A DNA stretch of 64,000 nt from Bdellovibrio bacteriovorus HD100 (GCF_000196175.1 NC_005363.1:3348001-3412000); one strand, 5' to 3'; counted from the stretch's first letter, positions 52,731-61,569 are shown. The notes: generated from the letters alone by a model not told the origin. Program-made: numbers and translations.

Positions 52731-52895
52731 CACTACTCCCCTTGGTTTTGTTAAGCATCACAACCATGCTAAGGGAAGAGTCCCAATTCAAAAATTCAAG
52801 AATATTTCAAACAAAGACTGGTCGGGGAAGAAATCCTATTTTTCACCTCCTATAGTCTTGCAATTGTTTATGGAGCTACATAACGTAATCAGGAC

Positions 52896-53558
52896 ATGCT
52901 CGACAATCTGAACGTACTCGCCATTGATGATGATTTAAATTATCTGCGCAGCCTGAAAACGGCTTTGAGTGGGCAATACAACGTGCTGACGGCAAACGGG
53001 CTTGCTTCGGCGCAAGACGTGTTAAACACTTCTCCGGTATTTGCGATCTTGCTGGACTTGGATTTGGGAACGGAAACGGGGACATCATTGCTGCGAGTCC
53101 TTAACGAAAATCCCTCGCGCGCTCCTGTGATTGTGATTTCCGGCCACGTCAATATCGCCAATGCCGTGGAACTTTTGAATCTGCAGATTTTTGGTTTTCT
53201 GGAAAAACCCGCTCGCCTGGCGGACATTCTGTCGATTCTTGAAAAGTGCCGCAAGCAACGCATCCAAAGCGAGGTGCTGCGTGAGCCTCAATTCACTTTG
53301 CACATCTCCAAGCGACTGGTTGAATACAACGACGAACAACTGACCCTGACTCAGACTCAGACCGACATCGTGTGCCTGTTTCTGAATAAAAAAGGCCTGC
53401 CTATCCAGCGCGAAGAGCTGATTAAGAGCATCTGGGGTGATCGTCACGTCAGTCGCAATGCCTTGGACACTCACTTGCTGAATATTAAAAACAAACTGCC
53501 GCCATTCCGCGATGGCTTGAAGCTGATTCACGGCATGGGTTATTGTTATGAAGGCTAG
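52896..53558 (+). CDS. OmpR-like response regulator
   Basis: A 220-residue regulator with a receiver (1-115: acidic residues in AIDDDLNYL, phospho-acceptor D54 in ILLDLDLGTETG, K in EKPARL) and a C-terminal winged helix (about 128-220) closing with LIHGMGYCYEG. The central segment TQTQTDIVCLFLNKKGLPIQ corresponds to the first helices of that domain. It overlaps the next gene by eleven bases and forms a clear pair with that kinase. AGGA precedes the ATG. Confidence 0.9.
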   Translation: MLDNLNVLAIDDDLNYLRSLKTALSGQYNVLTANGLASAQDVLNTSPVFAILLDLDLGTETGTSLLRVLNENPSRAPVIVISGHVNIANAVELLNLQIFGFLEKPARLADILSILEKCRKQRIQSEVLREPQFTLHISKRLVEYNDEQLTLTQTQTDIVCLFLNKKGLPIQREELIKSIWGDRHVSRNALDTHLLNIKNKLPPFRDGLKLIHGMGYCYEG

Positions 53559-54708
53559 GTCCCATCTGTACCCTTCAGTGCCGATTCTTTTGTTGGCGCT
53601 TGTCTGTCTGTTGACCATCTATCCGGAAGTTTTAAGACTGCCAGAAGAACTGCAGCCGACCTATGTGGCTCTGAAAGTCGGATACGCCCTGCTGGCCGGC
53701 GCTTTTTCCTTCTATTTCCTCCGGATCCGAACACAGCCAGATGACTTCCCGACGCTGATCTTGTTCCTGCTCTGTGCATCCTATTGCCTGATCATGATTT
53801 GGTTTTTACCGCTGTATGAATTTGCCTACATCCAGTGTGCCTTGGGCTGTGCCTTCGTCAAAACCCGTCGTACTTGGATGTTTCCGACGACCTTTGGTCT
53901 GACAGCCTTGGGATACATCATCACCTACCAGATTCAGGATCAACTGCAGTGGCAGATTCCGCCCGCCACCCGCAAAGACTGGGTCCTGACGGTGTTAGTG
54001 TGTTTTGCACTTGCCTGGGTGATCCAGCGCTATGCTGTCAGCGCCAATCGCCGCGACAAGGAAAGACTTTTGCGTCTCAGTCGCATCGGACACGATAGTC
54101 ACCGACTGCTCCACGATGTAAAGGGAATGATCTCATCTCCCCTGATGATTTTTGAGTCCTTAAGTTCGACTCATCAGCGGTGGACGGCCGAGGACTATAA
54201 GAAGCAAATCGGCCAGTTGGCAGAAGAAATGCGCCACGTCCGTGACGTCCTGAAATCCATCAATCAGATTTCCAGATCCTCCAAAGACCCAAGCCCCCTG
54301 TGCATTCGCGCGGCCTTTGCCAGCAACTATCAGATTCTGGAACGCCGTTTGCGCCGGGCCCGGGTTCAACTGCCTGAGGCCCGCACAGTGCTGTCGGACG
54401 AAGGCATTCTGCGCTCGGCCTTCTTTAATCTGTTGCTAAACACAGTGGAAGCTTTTGAAAGAAATCAGACACAGAACCCATACATCGACATTCAGTGGGA
54501 TCAGGACACTTTGATTTATAAGGATAACGCCGGGGCCGCTGACACTGGCACCGATCAGAATGGAAATTCAGGATTGGGACTGGAAGTTTTGCGCGCAGAC
54601 CTTGAAAGCCTGGGCATCGTTCACCGGATCAACATTAAAACCTCAGGGACCACTGTGACCCTGAGGTTTCCGGACTCTGCAGCGACTAGTAATGCCAAGG
54701 GAACTTAG
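53548..54708 (+). CDS. Sensor histidine kinase with multi-spanning membrane domain
   Basis: A 386-residue kinase. Residues 8-165 hold about six hydrophobic segments (for example VPILLLALVCLLTIY and LILFLLCASYCLIMIWFL) with very short loops, a membrane-embedded sensor rather than a periplasmic one. Phospho-acceptor is H189 in LLHDVKGMISSP. The ATPase domain has NLLLNTVEAFERN (N-box), IYKDNAGAAD (a weakened G1) and SGLGLEVLRADLESLG (G2). The 3' end overlaps menB on the other strand by 23 bases. Signal unknown. Confidence 0.88.
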   Translation: MKARSHLYPSVPILLLALVCLLTIYPEVLRLPEELQPTYVALKVGYALLAGAFSFYFLRIRTQPDDFPTLILFLLCASYCLIMIWFLPLYEFAYIQCALGCAFVKTRRTWMFPTTFGLTALGYIITYQIQDQLQWQIPPATRKDWVLTVLVCFALAWVIQRYAVSANRRDKERLLRLSRIGHDSHRLLHDVKGMISSPLMIFESLSSTHQRWTAEDYKKQIGQLAEEMRHVRDVLKSINQISRSSKDPSPLCIRAAFASNYQILERRLRRARVQLPEARTVLSDEGILRSAFFNLLLNTVEAFERNQTQNPYIDIQWDQDTLIYKDNAGAADTGTDQNGNSGLGLEVLRADLESLGIVHRINIKTSGTTVTLRFPDSAATSNAKGT

Positions 54709-55585
54709 AGAAGTCCTTCGGACGCTTTTCCACGAAGGAACCGCGGCCTTCAACAGCCTCTTCGGTTCCATAAGCCAGACGGGTCGCTTCACCCGCAAAG
54801 AGCTGCTGACCCACAAGACCGTCATCAATCATGTTGAAGCCGAACTTCAGCATGCGCATGGCTGTCGGGCTTTTTGAGTTCATTTCCTTGGCCCATTCCA
54901 AAGCCACCTTTTCAAGATCCTTGTGCGGAACCACGGCGTTGACCATGCCCATATCAAAGGCCTCTTGCGCTGAATAGTTGCGCCCCAGGAAGAAGATTTC
55001 CCGAGCCCGCTTCTGACCCACCATGCGAGCCAGGTACGCTGAACCGTAACCAGAATCGAAGCTGGCCACATCCGGATCCGTCTGCTTGAAGATCGCATGC
55101 TCTTGGCTTGCAATCGTCAAATCACACACCACGTGCAAAGAATGACCGCCGCCCACGGACCAGCCGGGAACAACTGCCATCACCACTTTGGGCATGAAAC
55201 GAATCAAACGCTGAACTTCCAGAATGTGCAATCGGCCCAGACGAGCCAGATCCATTTTGCCCTGAGCTTCTTTTTCTTCGTACTTGTAGCCGTCTTTACC
55301 GCGAATGCGCTGATCACCACCAGAACAGAACGCCCAGCCACCGTCTTTCGGGGAAGGACCGTTGCCAGTGATCAAAACCACACCGACGTCTGCGGTGATG
55401 CGGGCGTGCTCCAAAGCTGTGTAAAGCTCATCCACCGTTTGTGGGCGGAAGGCATTGCGCACCTCAGGACGATTGAAAGCAATACGAACCGTGCCCTGAT
55501 CTTTGGCGCGATGATAAGTAATATCCTTGAAATCAAAGCCAGGAACTTCTGTCCACCACTCCGGATTGAAAATATCAGAAACCAT
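54686..55585 (-). CDS. menB: 1,4-dihydroxy-2-naphthoyl-CoA synthase
   Basis: Closes the second ring of menaquinone from o-succinylbenzoyl-CoA. The 299-residue crotonase-fold protein has GGDQRIRGKDGY, VVPGWSVGGGHSLHVVCDL and the active-site segment KQTDPDVASFDSGYGSAYL. D170 in QTD places it with the MenB enzymes that use an aspartate side chain, as in Mycobacterium, rather than bound bicarbonate with Gly in that position, as in E. coli. The C-terminus EKRPKDFSKFPWHY is typical. Last gene of the aro operon, 18 bases after aroC. Confidence 0.95.
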   Translation of the reverse strand: MVSDIFNPEWWTEVPGFDFKDITYHRAKDQGTVRIAFNRPEVRNAFRPQTVDELYTALEHARITADVGVVLITGNGPSPKDGGWAFCSGGDQRIRGKDGYKYEEKEAQGKMDLARLGRLHILEVQRLIRFMPKVVMAVVPGWSVGGGHSLHVVCDLTIASQEHAIFKQTDPDVASFDSGYGSAYLARMVGQKRAREIFFLGRNYSAQEAFDMGMVNAVVPHKDLEKVALEWAKEMNSKSPTAMRMLKFGFNMIDDGLVGQQLFAGEATRLAYGTEEAVEGRGSFVEKRPKDFSKFPWHY

Positions 55586-55603
55586 TTTTACTCCCAGTAA
55601 AGC

Positions 55604-56629
55604 CTATATTCTGTCAGTTTTAGACCACAAATAGTGATCTGCCAACACCAGCCATGTCATCGCCTCAAGAACCGGGATGGCCCGGGTCACAATGCACGGA
55701 TCATGACGGCCCTTTTTTGCCACATCCAGAATGGAGCTTGTGGGCTTGAAAGAAACCCGCAGCAGAATACTTTCCCCGGTGGAAATCCCCCCACGGATGC
55801 CGCCATAAGCGTCCTGCGGCCCCTGATGGAATTGTGTGCCTTTGACTTCGGCGGCTTCAAACCCCAATCCCAATTCAAAGCCATTGGTGGCGCCCACACT
55901 TAAGAAGGCCATGGCCAGATCGGATTTCAATTTATGAAACACCGGTTGCCCCAGATGTGCTGGTGGATTCTGAATCAGAATCTCGGCAACGCCGCCGTGG
56001 CTTTCGCCGTTGTCCTGGGCTTTCTTTAAAAGGTCAGCCACTTCCTGATCGCGGCTGGAGGGAAATCTTGCCTGGAAGGAATCAATGTCCTTTTTGCTGA
56101 CTTCCGCGCGTTCTGCGTCGGTCAAGGTCATCGGACCGATCTGCGAGGCATAACCAATCACCTTGGTTGGCGCACTGACGTGTTTCATCATCATCTGAGC
56201 CACGGAACCCGCCATCACGCGGGAAACCGTCTCACGACCGGAAGACCGACCACCCCCGCGATGATCGCTGTGACCGAATTTATTCCTCCACATGTCATCG
56301 GCATGACCCGCACGCGGGGAATTCTTGATAACAGAATAATCCTGAGATCTTGCATCCTGATTGCGCACGATGATCGCCATCGGCGTGCCCAGGGTTTTGC
56401 CATCGAAAACGCCGCTCAGAACTTCCGGAGCATCCGTTTCCTGACGGCCGGATACAATCTGACCCGAGCCATGATGACCGGGACGACGGCGCTCCAGTTC
56501 TTTTTTCAGAAGTCCTTCATCAAAATTCACTCCGGCTGGACAGCCGTCAATCACCACGCCCAAAGCGGTCCCATGACTTTCACCGAAAGTCGTGATCACA
56601 AAACGGGAACCGAACTGACTTGCACTCAT
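55604..56629 (-). CDS. aroC: Chorismate synthase
   Basis: FMN-dependent trans-elimination giving chorismate. The 341-residue protein has the three family signatures: GESHGTALGVVIDGCPAG near the start, DDMWRNKFGHSDHRGGGRSSGRET, split here as GHSDHRGGGRSSGRET, and the C-terminal VGATNGFELG and GIRGGISTGESI. Length is normal or slightly short. Its start overlaps the aroKDE stop by four bases. Confidence 0.96.
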   Translation of the reverse strand: MSASQFGSRFVITTFGESHGTALGVVIDGCPAGVNFDEGLLKKELERRRPGHHGSGQIVSGRQETDAPEVLSGVFDGKTLGTPMAIIVRNQDARSQDYSVIKNSPRAGHADDMWRNKFGHSDHRGGGRSSGRETVSRVMAGSVAQMMMKHVSAPTKVIGYASQIGPMTLTDAERAEVSKKDIDSFQARFPSSRDQEVADLLKKAQDNGESHGGVAEILIQNPPAHLGQPVFHKLKSDLAMAFLSVGATNGFELGLGFEAAEVKGTQFHQGPQDAYGGIRGGISTGESILLRVSFKPTSSILDVAKKGRHDPCIVTRAIPVLEAMTWLVLADHYLWSKTDRI

Positions 56630-58452
56630 GCGTTCTCCTCGGACTTGCGCCAGAACATTCTTTGTCCTTGCGCCTGGGCTGTGAACATCACAAGCCCGGA
56701 CTGATAATTCGCGCCACAGCGCTGGGCATATTCACGGCCCATGGAATCTTCTTTGTAATTTAAATCAAACACCATCGCTGGATTCCAGTGCGCAGGTGGC
56801 ATCTGGGTTTCCGGTCCGCGCGGTGCCGCCCAGATCACAATCTTGGGCAAAAGGGTTTCGGCATCTTCAGATCCTGCGCGGGGCTTCCCCGTGCGCGAAG
56901 AAATGAAGCTTGCGTGCGGCAGGGCTTTTTCAATCATCTCCAGTACGCCACCCCCGCCCCAGACAAAAATTTCTTTTTGCAGTGGCGCGATCATACCGAC
57001 ACCTTCGATCAGCTCCATAAAGCCCTGATCGTCGGTGGACGTCCCCTGCCATGATTTGGTCTTTTCATTCCAGAAAAGAGTGTTCACGGCCTTTAGATTT
57101 TCATGCTTGCAGACTTTGGCGGCGTTTTCTTTGTGAGGAGACGTGACCGCCGCATAACGAAGCCCCATGCCTTGCACCACCGGGAAGGCCTGATCCCATT
57201 CATCACGGGAAATAGCGACAGCAAAGACCGGCAGGCTTTTTTTATGGAAGAAATCAGAATGCTCTAGCGGAGTAAAGCTGTGACGAACAGGGTCGCCCAA
57301 AACGGCAGCGAAACCTTTCACCACTTCCGGGGTCATCATCCAGGCCCAGAGCGAAGGCTGATCCCCCGCTGTGCCATCCCCTTCGCGCCAGAAATTGATC
57401 AGTTGATGACCTTTTTGCAAACGGCGATACCATTCCCAGCGACCATCCGGGGACCGCGGCAGGAAACTGCGGCGAGAAGGTTCGCCTTGCTGCCATTCAT
57501 GGCCCTTCTTCAGATCACTGAAGGTATCGACCATCGGCGCATATTTCAAATGTGCGGCTTGCTTTTCAAACTGCTGCCACAATTCTTTGCGGGACTCATC
57601 GTGCAAAGACAAAATCAATTTATCAGATGAAATCACCCGCAGAAGATCTTCGGGCGATCCCAGCTCCACCGGCCAGTCAATCCAGGCCACACGGCTTAAA
57701 ACTGCAATCAAAGGCTCCTGCATAAGGGCCTCGGCGTTTTCAGGCTTTGTGCGGAAAGAATAAAGCAGACGCTCGCTGGCCATTTCCTGCACCACGCGCT
57801 GAATCTGCTCAAAAGTCAGCAGATCATCGCGCAGCTCAAACAAACCCACACCTCGGTTCAGGAAGCGGGCTTTGAAAAGCTCCCAGCGTTTCTCAGTCCC
57901 AAAGACTTCAGCTGGGATCGTCACCGCGCCACCGATGTCATGCAGATTGTGAGTCAGAAGAGCTTTTTCAACGGCCATGGCGTGATGGCGATTTTCAAAA
58001 AGACCTTCCGGCATCAGATAGACTTCATCGGCTCGTTCACGATAACGGGCTTCGCGCACAACGGCGCGCTTGTGGAATTCTTCCAGCGGGGACAATTCCG
58101 GGTTCAGGCGTGGGCGGTTTAAGAAGATTCTGCCATCAAGATCGGTGTTACGACGAACCCACAGCACGCGCACGTTTTCTGGGATCACAGACAGATCAAA
58201 GCCCGCCCCCAGCACCAGGAACATCTGCGTGTGGGGCTTTTGCAAAGTCTCAAGGAAAAGCTGGCGCTCCAACTCGCGGAAATAGGCCTCGCCGTGCTCT
58301 AAGAAAAGTTCGGGGATGGTTTTTCCGATTTTTTCTTCGATGGATTCATCCAGGTCAATGATCTCCGCGGATTCGTCTCGCAGGTATATCTGCAGACGCT
58401 TCATCATTTCAGTTTTTCCGGTTCCGCGGTGGCCAACGACGACTGTAATCAT
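56626..58452 (-). CDS. aroKDE: Trifunctional shikimate kinase / type I 3-dehydroquinate dehydratase / shikimate dehydrogenase
   Basis: One 608-residue chain with three enzymes. Residues 1-170 are shikimate kinase: P-loop GHRGTGKT (7-14), D35 in IDLDESIE and R59 in YFRELE. Residues 172-372 are type I dehydroquinate dehydratase: E206 (FELRDD), R234 (SFRTKP), catalytic H284 (LSLHDES) and Schiff-base K303 (LKYAPMVD), closing with GTAGDQPSLWAW. Residues 377-605 are shikimate dehydrogenase: GDPVRHSFTP, catalytic K441 (TSPHKENA), D474 (GTSTDDQGF) and a loosened cofactor loop VWGGGGVLEM. Catalytic residues of all three are present. Domain order equals the C-terminal half of fungal AROM. ATGA overlaps link it to aroA and aroC. 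The residue assignments are from family knowledge. Confidence 0.93.
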   Translation of the reverse strand: MITVVVGHRGTGKTEMMKRLQIYLRDESAEIIDLDESIEEKIGKTIPELFLEHGEAYFRELERQLFLETLQKPHTQMFLVLGAGFDLSVIPENVRVLWVRRNTDLDGRIFLNRPRLNPELSPLEEFHKRAVVREARYRERADEVYLMPEGLFENRHHAMAVEKALLTHNLHDIGGAVTIPAEVFGTEKRWELFKARFLNRGVGLFELRDDLLTFEQIQRVVQEMASERLLYSFRTKPENAEALMQEPLIAVLSRVAWIDWPVELGSPEDLLRVISSDKLILSLHDESRKELWQQFEKQAAHLKYAPMVDTFSDLKKGHEWQQGEPSRRSFLPRSPDGRWEWYRRLQKGHQLINFWREGDGTAGDQPSLWAWMMTPEVVKGFAAVLGDPVRHSFTPLEHSDFFHKKSLPVFAVAISRDEWDQAFPVVQGMGLRYAAVTSPHKENAAKVCKHENLKAVNTLFWNEKTKSWQGTSTDDQGFMELIEGVGMIAPLQKEIFVWGGGGVLEMIEKALPHASFISSRTGKPRAGSEDAETLLPKIVIWAAPRGPETQMPPAHWNPAMVFDLNYKEDSMGREYAQRCGANYQSGLVMFTAQAQGQRMFWRKSEENA

Positions 58453-59624
58453 GCCTTGATACCTATCATGTCCCAGAACTCTGGAAAACTCTTATTGATG
58501 GCCTCGGGGTTTTCAATGGTGATGTCATGGCCTTTTAGCTTCATCAAAGTGGCCGCCATCACCATGCGGTGATCCTGATCGGAATCAAAAGTGATGCCTT
58601 TTTTAAGGCTTTGCTGGGGATTGCCATGAATGATCATGCCATCCGGCAAGACTTCATGGGAAATGCCCAGGCGTTCAAACAAATCAGCAATCTTGGCAAT
58701 GCGATTGCTTTCTTTCGCCGCCAAATGAGGCGCATTGTAAAGCTTGGAGCTGCCGTTGGCCCAACTGCAAAGTACCGCCAGCACCGGGAACAGATCCGGG
58801 GACTGATAAAGATCCCAATTCACCGCACGCAAGCCTGCGCAAGGCTTCACACACAAAGCGCCTTCGACCATTTCTGTTTCGATGTTCATTTGTTTGAAGA
58901 TCTCGACAAAGATACCGTCCGGCTGGGAGCTTTTCACCGGATAGTTCAAAAGTTTGGCTCCGCCCACCAAGGCGCCAGCAGACGCCATGGTGAAGGCCGA
59001 ACTCAGATCGGATTCCACACGGTATTCAAGCTTGCTGATACGCTGGCCGGCCGGGATCAGGTACTTGTTGCCCTGAACCTGCATGCGCATGCCCAGCTCT
59101 TTCAGCATCTGCACGGTCAACTGGAAGTACGATTCAGAAACCTTGTCGCCGACCAGCTCAAATTCCAGATCAAAATCCAAAAGCCAGCAGTTCAGAATTA
59201 ATGCCGAAGCATACTGACTGGATTCAGAGGTGTTTACTTTCAATGGAGTGCGCGGACGCTTCCACCCTTCAGACACCACGAACATTTCGCGATTCTTGAT
59301 TTGGGTTTGCACACCCAACTGAGACAACAGATCCAGTAAACCTTTTTGCGGTCTTTGCAACAGACGAGGTGTGGCCTCTAAAGTATGGACCCCGCGCATG
59401 CGGGACGCCCGAAGCGCCATAAAGCGGAACGTGGTGCCGCCTTCGCCGCAATCAATGCGGCTGCGTTCGCGGATCTCTTTAAGACCTTCACGCATGTGAA
59501 CGACGTCGTCACAATCGGAATGCCCTTGCAGATCCAACACGGGAAAATAGCTTTTTACGATCAAAGCGCGATTGAAAATGGATTTAGAACCAGGAATCTC
59601 GCCCTGAAATCGGAAATCAGCCAT
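58449..59624 (-). CDS. aroA: 5-enolpyruvylshikimate-3-phosphate synthase
   Basis: Transfers enolpyruvyl from PEP to shikimate 3-phosphate. The protein is about 391 residues and starts MADFRFQGEIPGSKSIFNRALIV, shown here in two pieces MADFRFQGEI and PGSKSIFNRAL, the substrate-binding Lys motif. GEGGTTFRFMALRAS stands for the usual GNAGTAMRFL, the glyphosate-region loop; the Gly-Gly is kept. QDHRMVMAATL near the C-terminus is the conserved D-H-R-M block. ATG 59624 overlaps the aroB stop; ATG 59633 is an alternative start. It is 30-40 residues shorter than E. coli AroA. Confidence 0.94.
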   Translation of the reverse strand: MADFRFQGEIPGSKSIFNRALIVKSYFPVLDLQGHSDCDDVVHMREGLKEIRERSRIDCGEGGTTFRFMALRASRMRGVHTLEATPRLLQRPQKGLLDLLSQLGVQTQIKNREMFVVSEGWKRPRTPLKVNTSESSQYASALILNCWLLDFDLEFELVGDKVSESYFQLTVQMLKELGMRMQVQGNKYLIPAGQRISKLEYRVESDLSSAFTMASAGALVGGAKLLNYPVKSSQPDGIFVEIFKQMNIETEMVEGALCVKPCAGLRAVNWDLYQSPDLFPVLAVLCSWANGSSKLYNAPHLAAKESNRIAKIADLFERLGISHEVLPDGMIIHGNPQQSLKKGITFDSDQDHRMVMAATLMKLKGHDITIENPEAINKSFPEFWDMIGIKA

Positions 59625-60129
59625 TGAGTTCATCTTCTTTCTGGCGGCAGACTTCCACCAGGATGTCATCCACACTGACTTCACGCACGACACACTGGCC
59701 GGGCTTTTTTAGGAAAACAAAGCGCAGAACTTCAGACGACGTCTTTTTCTTGTCACTCAGAAGCTGCTTTCTGAATTCACGCAGAACCGATTCTTTGGTC
59801 TGCAGCAATTCATCCCGCACCGGCGACAGCAGATAGCCCATCACAGGCGACAGCATCAGCTTTTCGTATTCAGCAGGTGTGATGATCTTTTTGTGCAAGC
59901 TGAAGCGCAAAGCAAACTCCAGCCCGTAATTGATCGCCACCCCGTGTGGCAGTTCGTACTGGGTTTCCAGCACATGGCCCAAGGTGTGACCCAAGTTCAA
60001 AATATGACGATGACCGGATTTTTCCTCCGGGTCTTTGGCGACAACCTTGTATTTGGCATCAATGGCACTGGAAAGGTATTTCCACAGCACCGCCACATTC
60101 ACTTCGTATCTTTCGACAGATCCCGCCAC
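59617..60129 (-). CDS. aroB: 3-dehydroquinate synthase, C-terminal part (after a frameshift)
   Basis: Open frame for the second half of AroB, about 165 residues. It has the zinc-ligand block ILNLGHTLGHVLE and the second histidine in LPHGVAINYGLEFALR, as expected after the N-terminal half. A GTG at 60129 opens this frame but has no good ribosome site, so the part is better read as a continuation of the upstream frame after a shift of one base between about 60129 and 60099. The two parts together give about 350 residues, the normal AroB length. Overlaps aroA by eight bases. Confidence 0.8.
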   Translation of the reverse strand: MAGSVERYEVNVAVLWKYLSSAIDAKYKVVAKDPEEKSGHRHILNLGHTLGHVLETQYELPHGVAINYGLEFALRFSLHKKIITPAEYEKLMLSPVMGYLLSPVRDELLQTKESVLREFRKQLLSDKKKTSSEVLRFVFLKKPGQCVVREVSVDDILVEVCRQKEDELNG

Positions 60130-60668
60130 AGCGGTCCCCCGGCAATCAAAGCGATCTTAAGAAGTTCGCCAAAACCTTCAAAGGCTCGGGCATTCGGCTG
60201 AGCCATCAGCAACGAACGAGACAAAACAATCTTGTCAGCGGGATAGAAAGTGCCAATCTGGTTTTTCGCTGATCCCACATTCAAAGCGGTCTTGCCACCA
60301 TGAGCAGAATCAATCGCCGAAAGCCAGGTGCTGGGCATATGCACCAGACGAACGCCACGCTTCAGGATGCTGGCAACAAAGCCGCCAAAATCCCCGACAC
60401 TGCCGCCCCCGGCGACCACCACCGTCAAACGCCGGCTGGAAGCGCCTTCACACAGCTTCACGATTTTGGTGATGTGTTCGGGAAAGTTCTGAACGGACTT
60501 AAGAGATTCCCCGGCCTTCACCGGATAACGCAGTGGAAACTGCGCCATCCATTTTTTGAAGGTCTTGGATTTACGAGGCAAGATCTCGTCGTGGATCAAC
60601 AACAGCTCTTCCCCCAGGTCTGCGGGACGAGGCAATTCGGTGGTGAAGAGCAGTGAGCTTTTTTTCAT
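60099..60668 (-). CDS. aroB: 3-dehydroquinate synthase, N-terminal part (before a frameshift)
   Basis: Cyclises DAHP to 3-dehydroquinate, step two of the shikimate pathway. The 189-residue frame has the NAD-binding VVVAGGGSVGDFGGFVAS, the block HMPSTWLSAIDSAHGGKTALN (zinc and substrate site region, shown as STWLSAIDSAHGGKT) and the catalytic Glu in FEGFGELLKIALIAGG. It then stops after WRDLSKDTK, and homology continues in another frame. A one-base deletion, or a two-base insertion, would explain it; the cause may be mutation, sequencing error or programmed frameshifting. The ATG shares one base with the preceding stop (TAATG). Confidence 0.82.
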   Translation of the reverse strand: MKKSSLLFTTELPRPADLGEELLLIHDEILPRKSKTFKKWMAQFPLRYPVKAGESLKSVQNFPEHITKIVKLCEGASSRRLTVVVAGGGSVGDFGGFVASILKRGVRLVHMPSTWLSAIDSAHGGKTALNVGSAKNQIGTFYPADKIVLSRSLLMAQPNARAFEGFGELLKIALIAGGPLWRDLSKDTK

Positions 60669-61084
60669 TATTTTTCTTCTGACAGGTGGGCTTTGGCTTT
60701 ACCGTAGGAATCAGAGATCGCATCCCACGCTTTGCTCATGCCATTTTTCATTTCGCCCCAGGCTTTGCCTGAGCTTTTCTTCATCTTCGCCAGATCTTTC
60801 TTCATTTCTTCCTGCTTTTTTTCCAAAGCTTTGATCTGATCGTTGTACTCAGTTTTTGCTTCGCCGGTTTTCTTGGAGGCAGCTTCTTTCATCTCGGCGA
60901 TTTCTTTTTTCATTTTCGCCAGATTTTCTTCCATGTCTTTTTGGAACTGCTCTTTTTGTTCTTTGGTGTAATCAGCCGCAGCAGTGGCTGCTTCAGCGGT
61001 TTTGGTTTTCACTTCTTCAGCGGAAGTGGCAAAGGATTGGGAAGCCAGGGACAACACTACAAAAGCAGCAGCAATATGACGCAT
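60668..61084 (-). CDS. Exported coiled-coil protein
   Basis: A 138-residue protein with signal peptide ending SLASQSFA. Almost the whole mature chain (25-125) is Lys/Glu/Ala-rich with heptad-like spacing, for example EQFQKDMEENLAKMKKEIAEM, split here as EQFQKDMEENL and AKMKKEIAEM, and predicts a long helix or coiled coil. Such proteins may span or scaffold the periplasm. It has no apparent link to aromatic synthesis although its stop overlaps the aroB start, so it is cotranscribed with the operon. Confidence 0.7.
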   Translation of the reverse strand: MRHIAAAFVVLSLASQSFATSAEEVKTKTAEAATAAADYTKEQKEQFQKDMEENLAKMKKEIAEMKEAASKKTGEAKTEYNDQIKALEKKQEEMKKDLAKMKKSSGKAWGEMKNGMSKAWDAISDSYGKAKAHLSEEK

Positions 61085-61125
61085 AAAAGGTCTCCTTACG
61101 ACGGAGACCAGTTTACAACGGGGCC

Positions 61126-61437
61126 TTATTTTACTTCAACAATATTGAGCTGATGCTGCTCGGCCTTGACGCTGACAGGCTTCTGATTTTTCAGACTTTC
61201 TTCCAGCCTTCTGCGGTAGGTCTCAAAGTTGATGACATCACGATCCAGATAATAGGTTCCGGCTGTTTTCGTAAAGACCACCAGCAGCCCGTTGCCATCA
61301 GCACGGATGCTTTTAACGGTGTCTGCGGTGATGGTGGAGTGTTCACTTGCGACCAAACGGATCGACGGACCCGCCTGTGCCGGATTCAAGCCTGTAAAGA
61401 CGGGTGCCACGAAAGCCACCATAACAAGCCATCTCAT
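61126..61437 (-). CDS. Small exported protein of unknown function
   Basis: A 103-residue protein with signal peptide ending NPAQA, 41 bases upstream of the coiled-coil gene on the same strand. The mature part has no cysteines and mixes short strands with a helix (FETYRRRLEESLKN). I recognise no family. It may be the first gene of the aro operon. Confidence 0.55.
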   Translation of the reverse strand: MRWLVMVAFVAPVFTGLNPAQAGPSIRLVASEHSTITADTVKSIRADGNGLLVVFTKTAGTYYLDRDVINFETYRRRLEESLKNQKPVSVKAEQHQLNIVEVK

Positions 61438-61569
61438 AAATCCTCCCGGTGAATAATTGAGACCTTCTTATATCTTAGCCAAGGTCCCCAGCGAAGACTA
61501 GAGCTTTTACCCTTGCAGGCTTGATATAAAACACCGGGATGGATCTATTTTGGACGCCCCCCGAAGGAG

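Noticed and set aside
60115-60150. G5 run in aroB as a programmed slippage site
   Set aside because: Shifting there would replace the conserved PLWRDLS segment; the shift fits better further downstream, and no slippery heptamer with a downstream structure is apparent.
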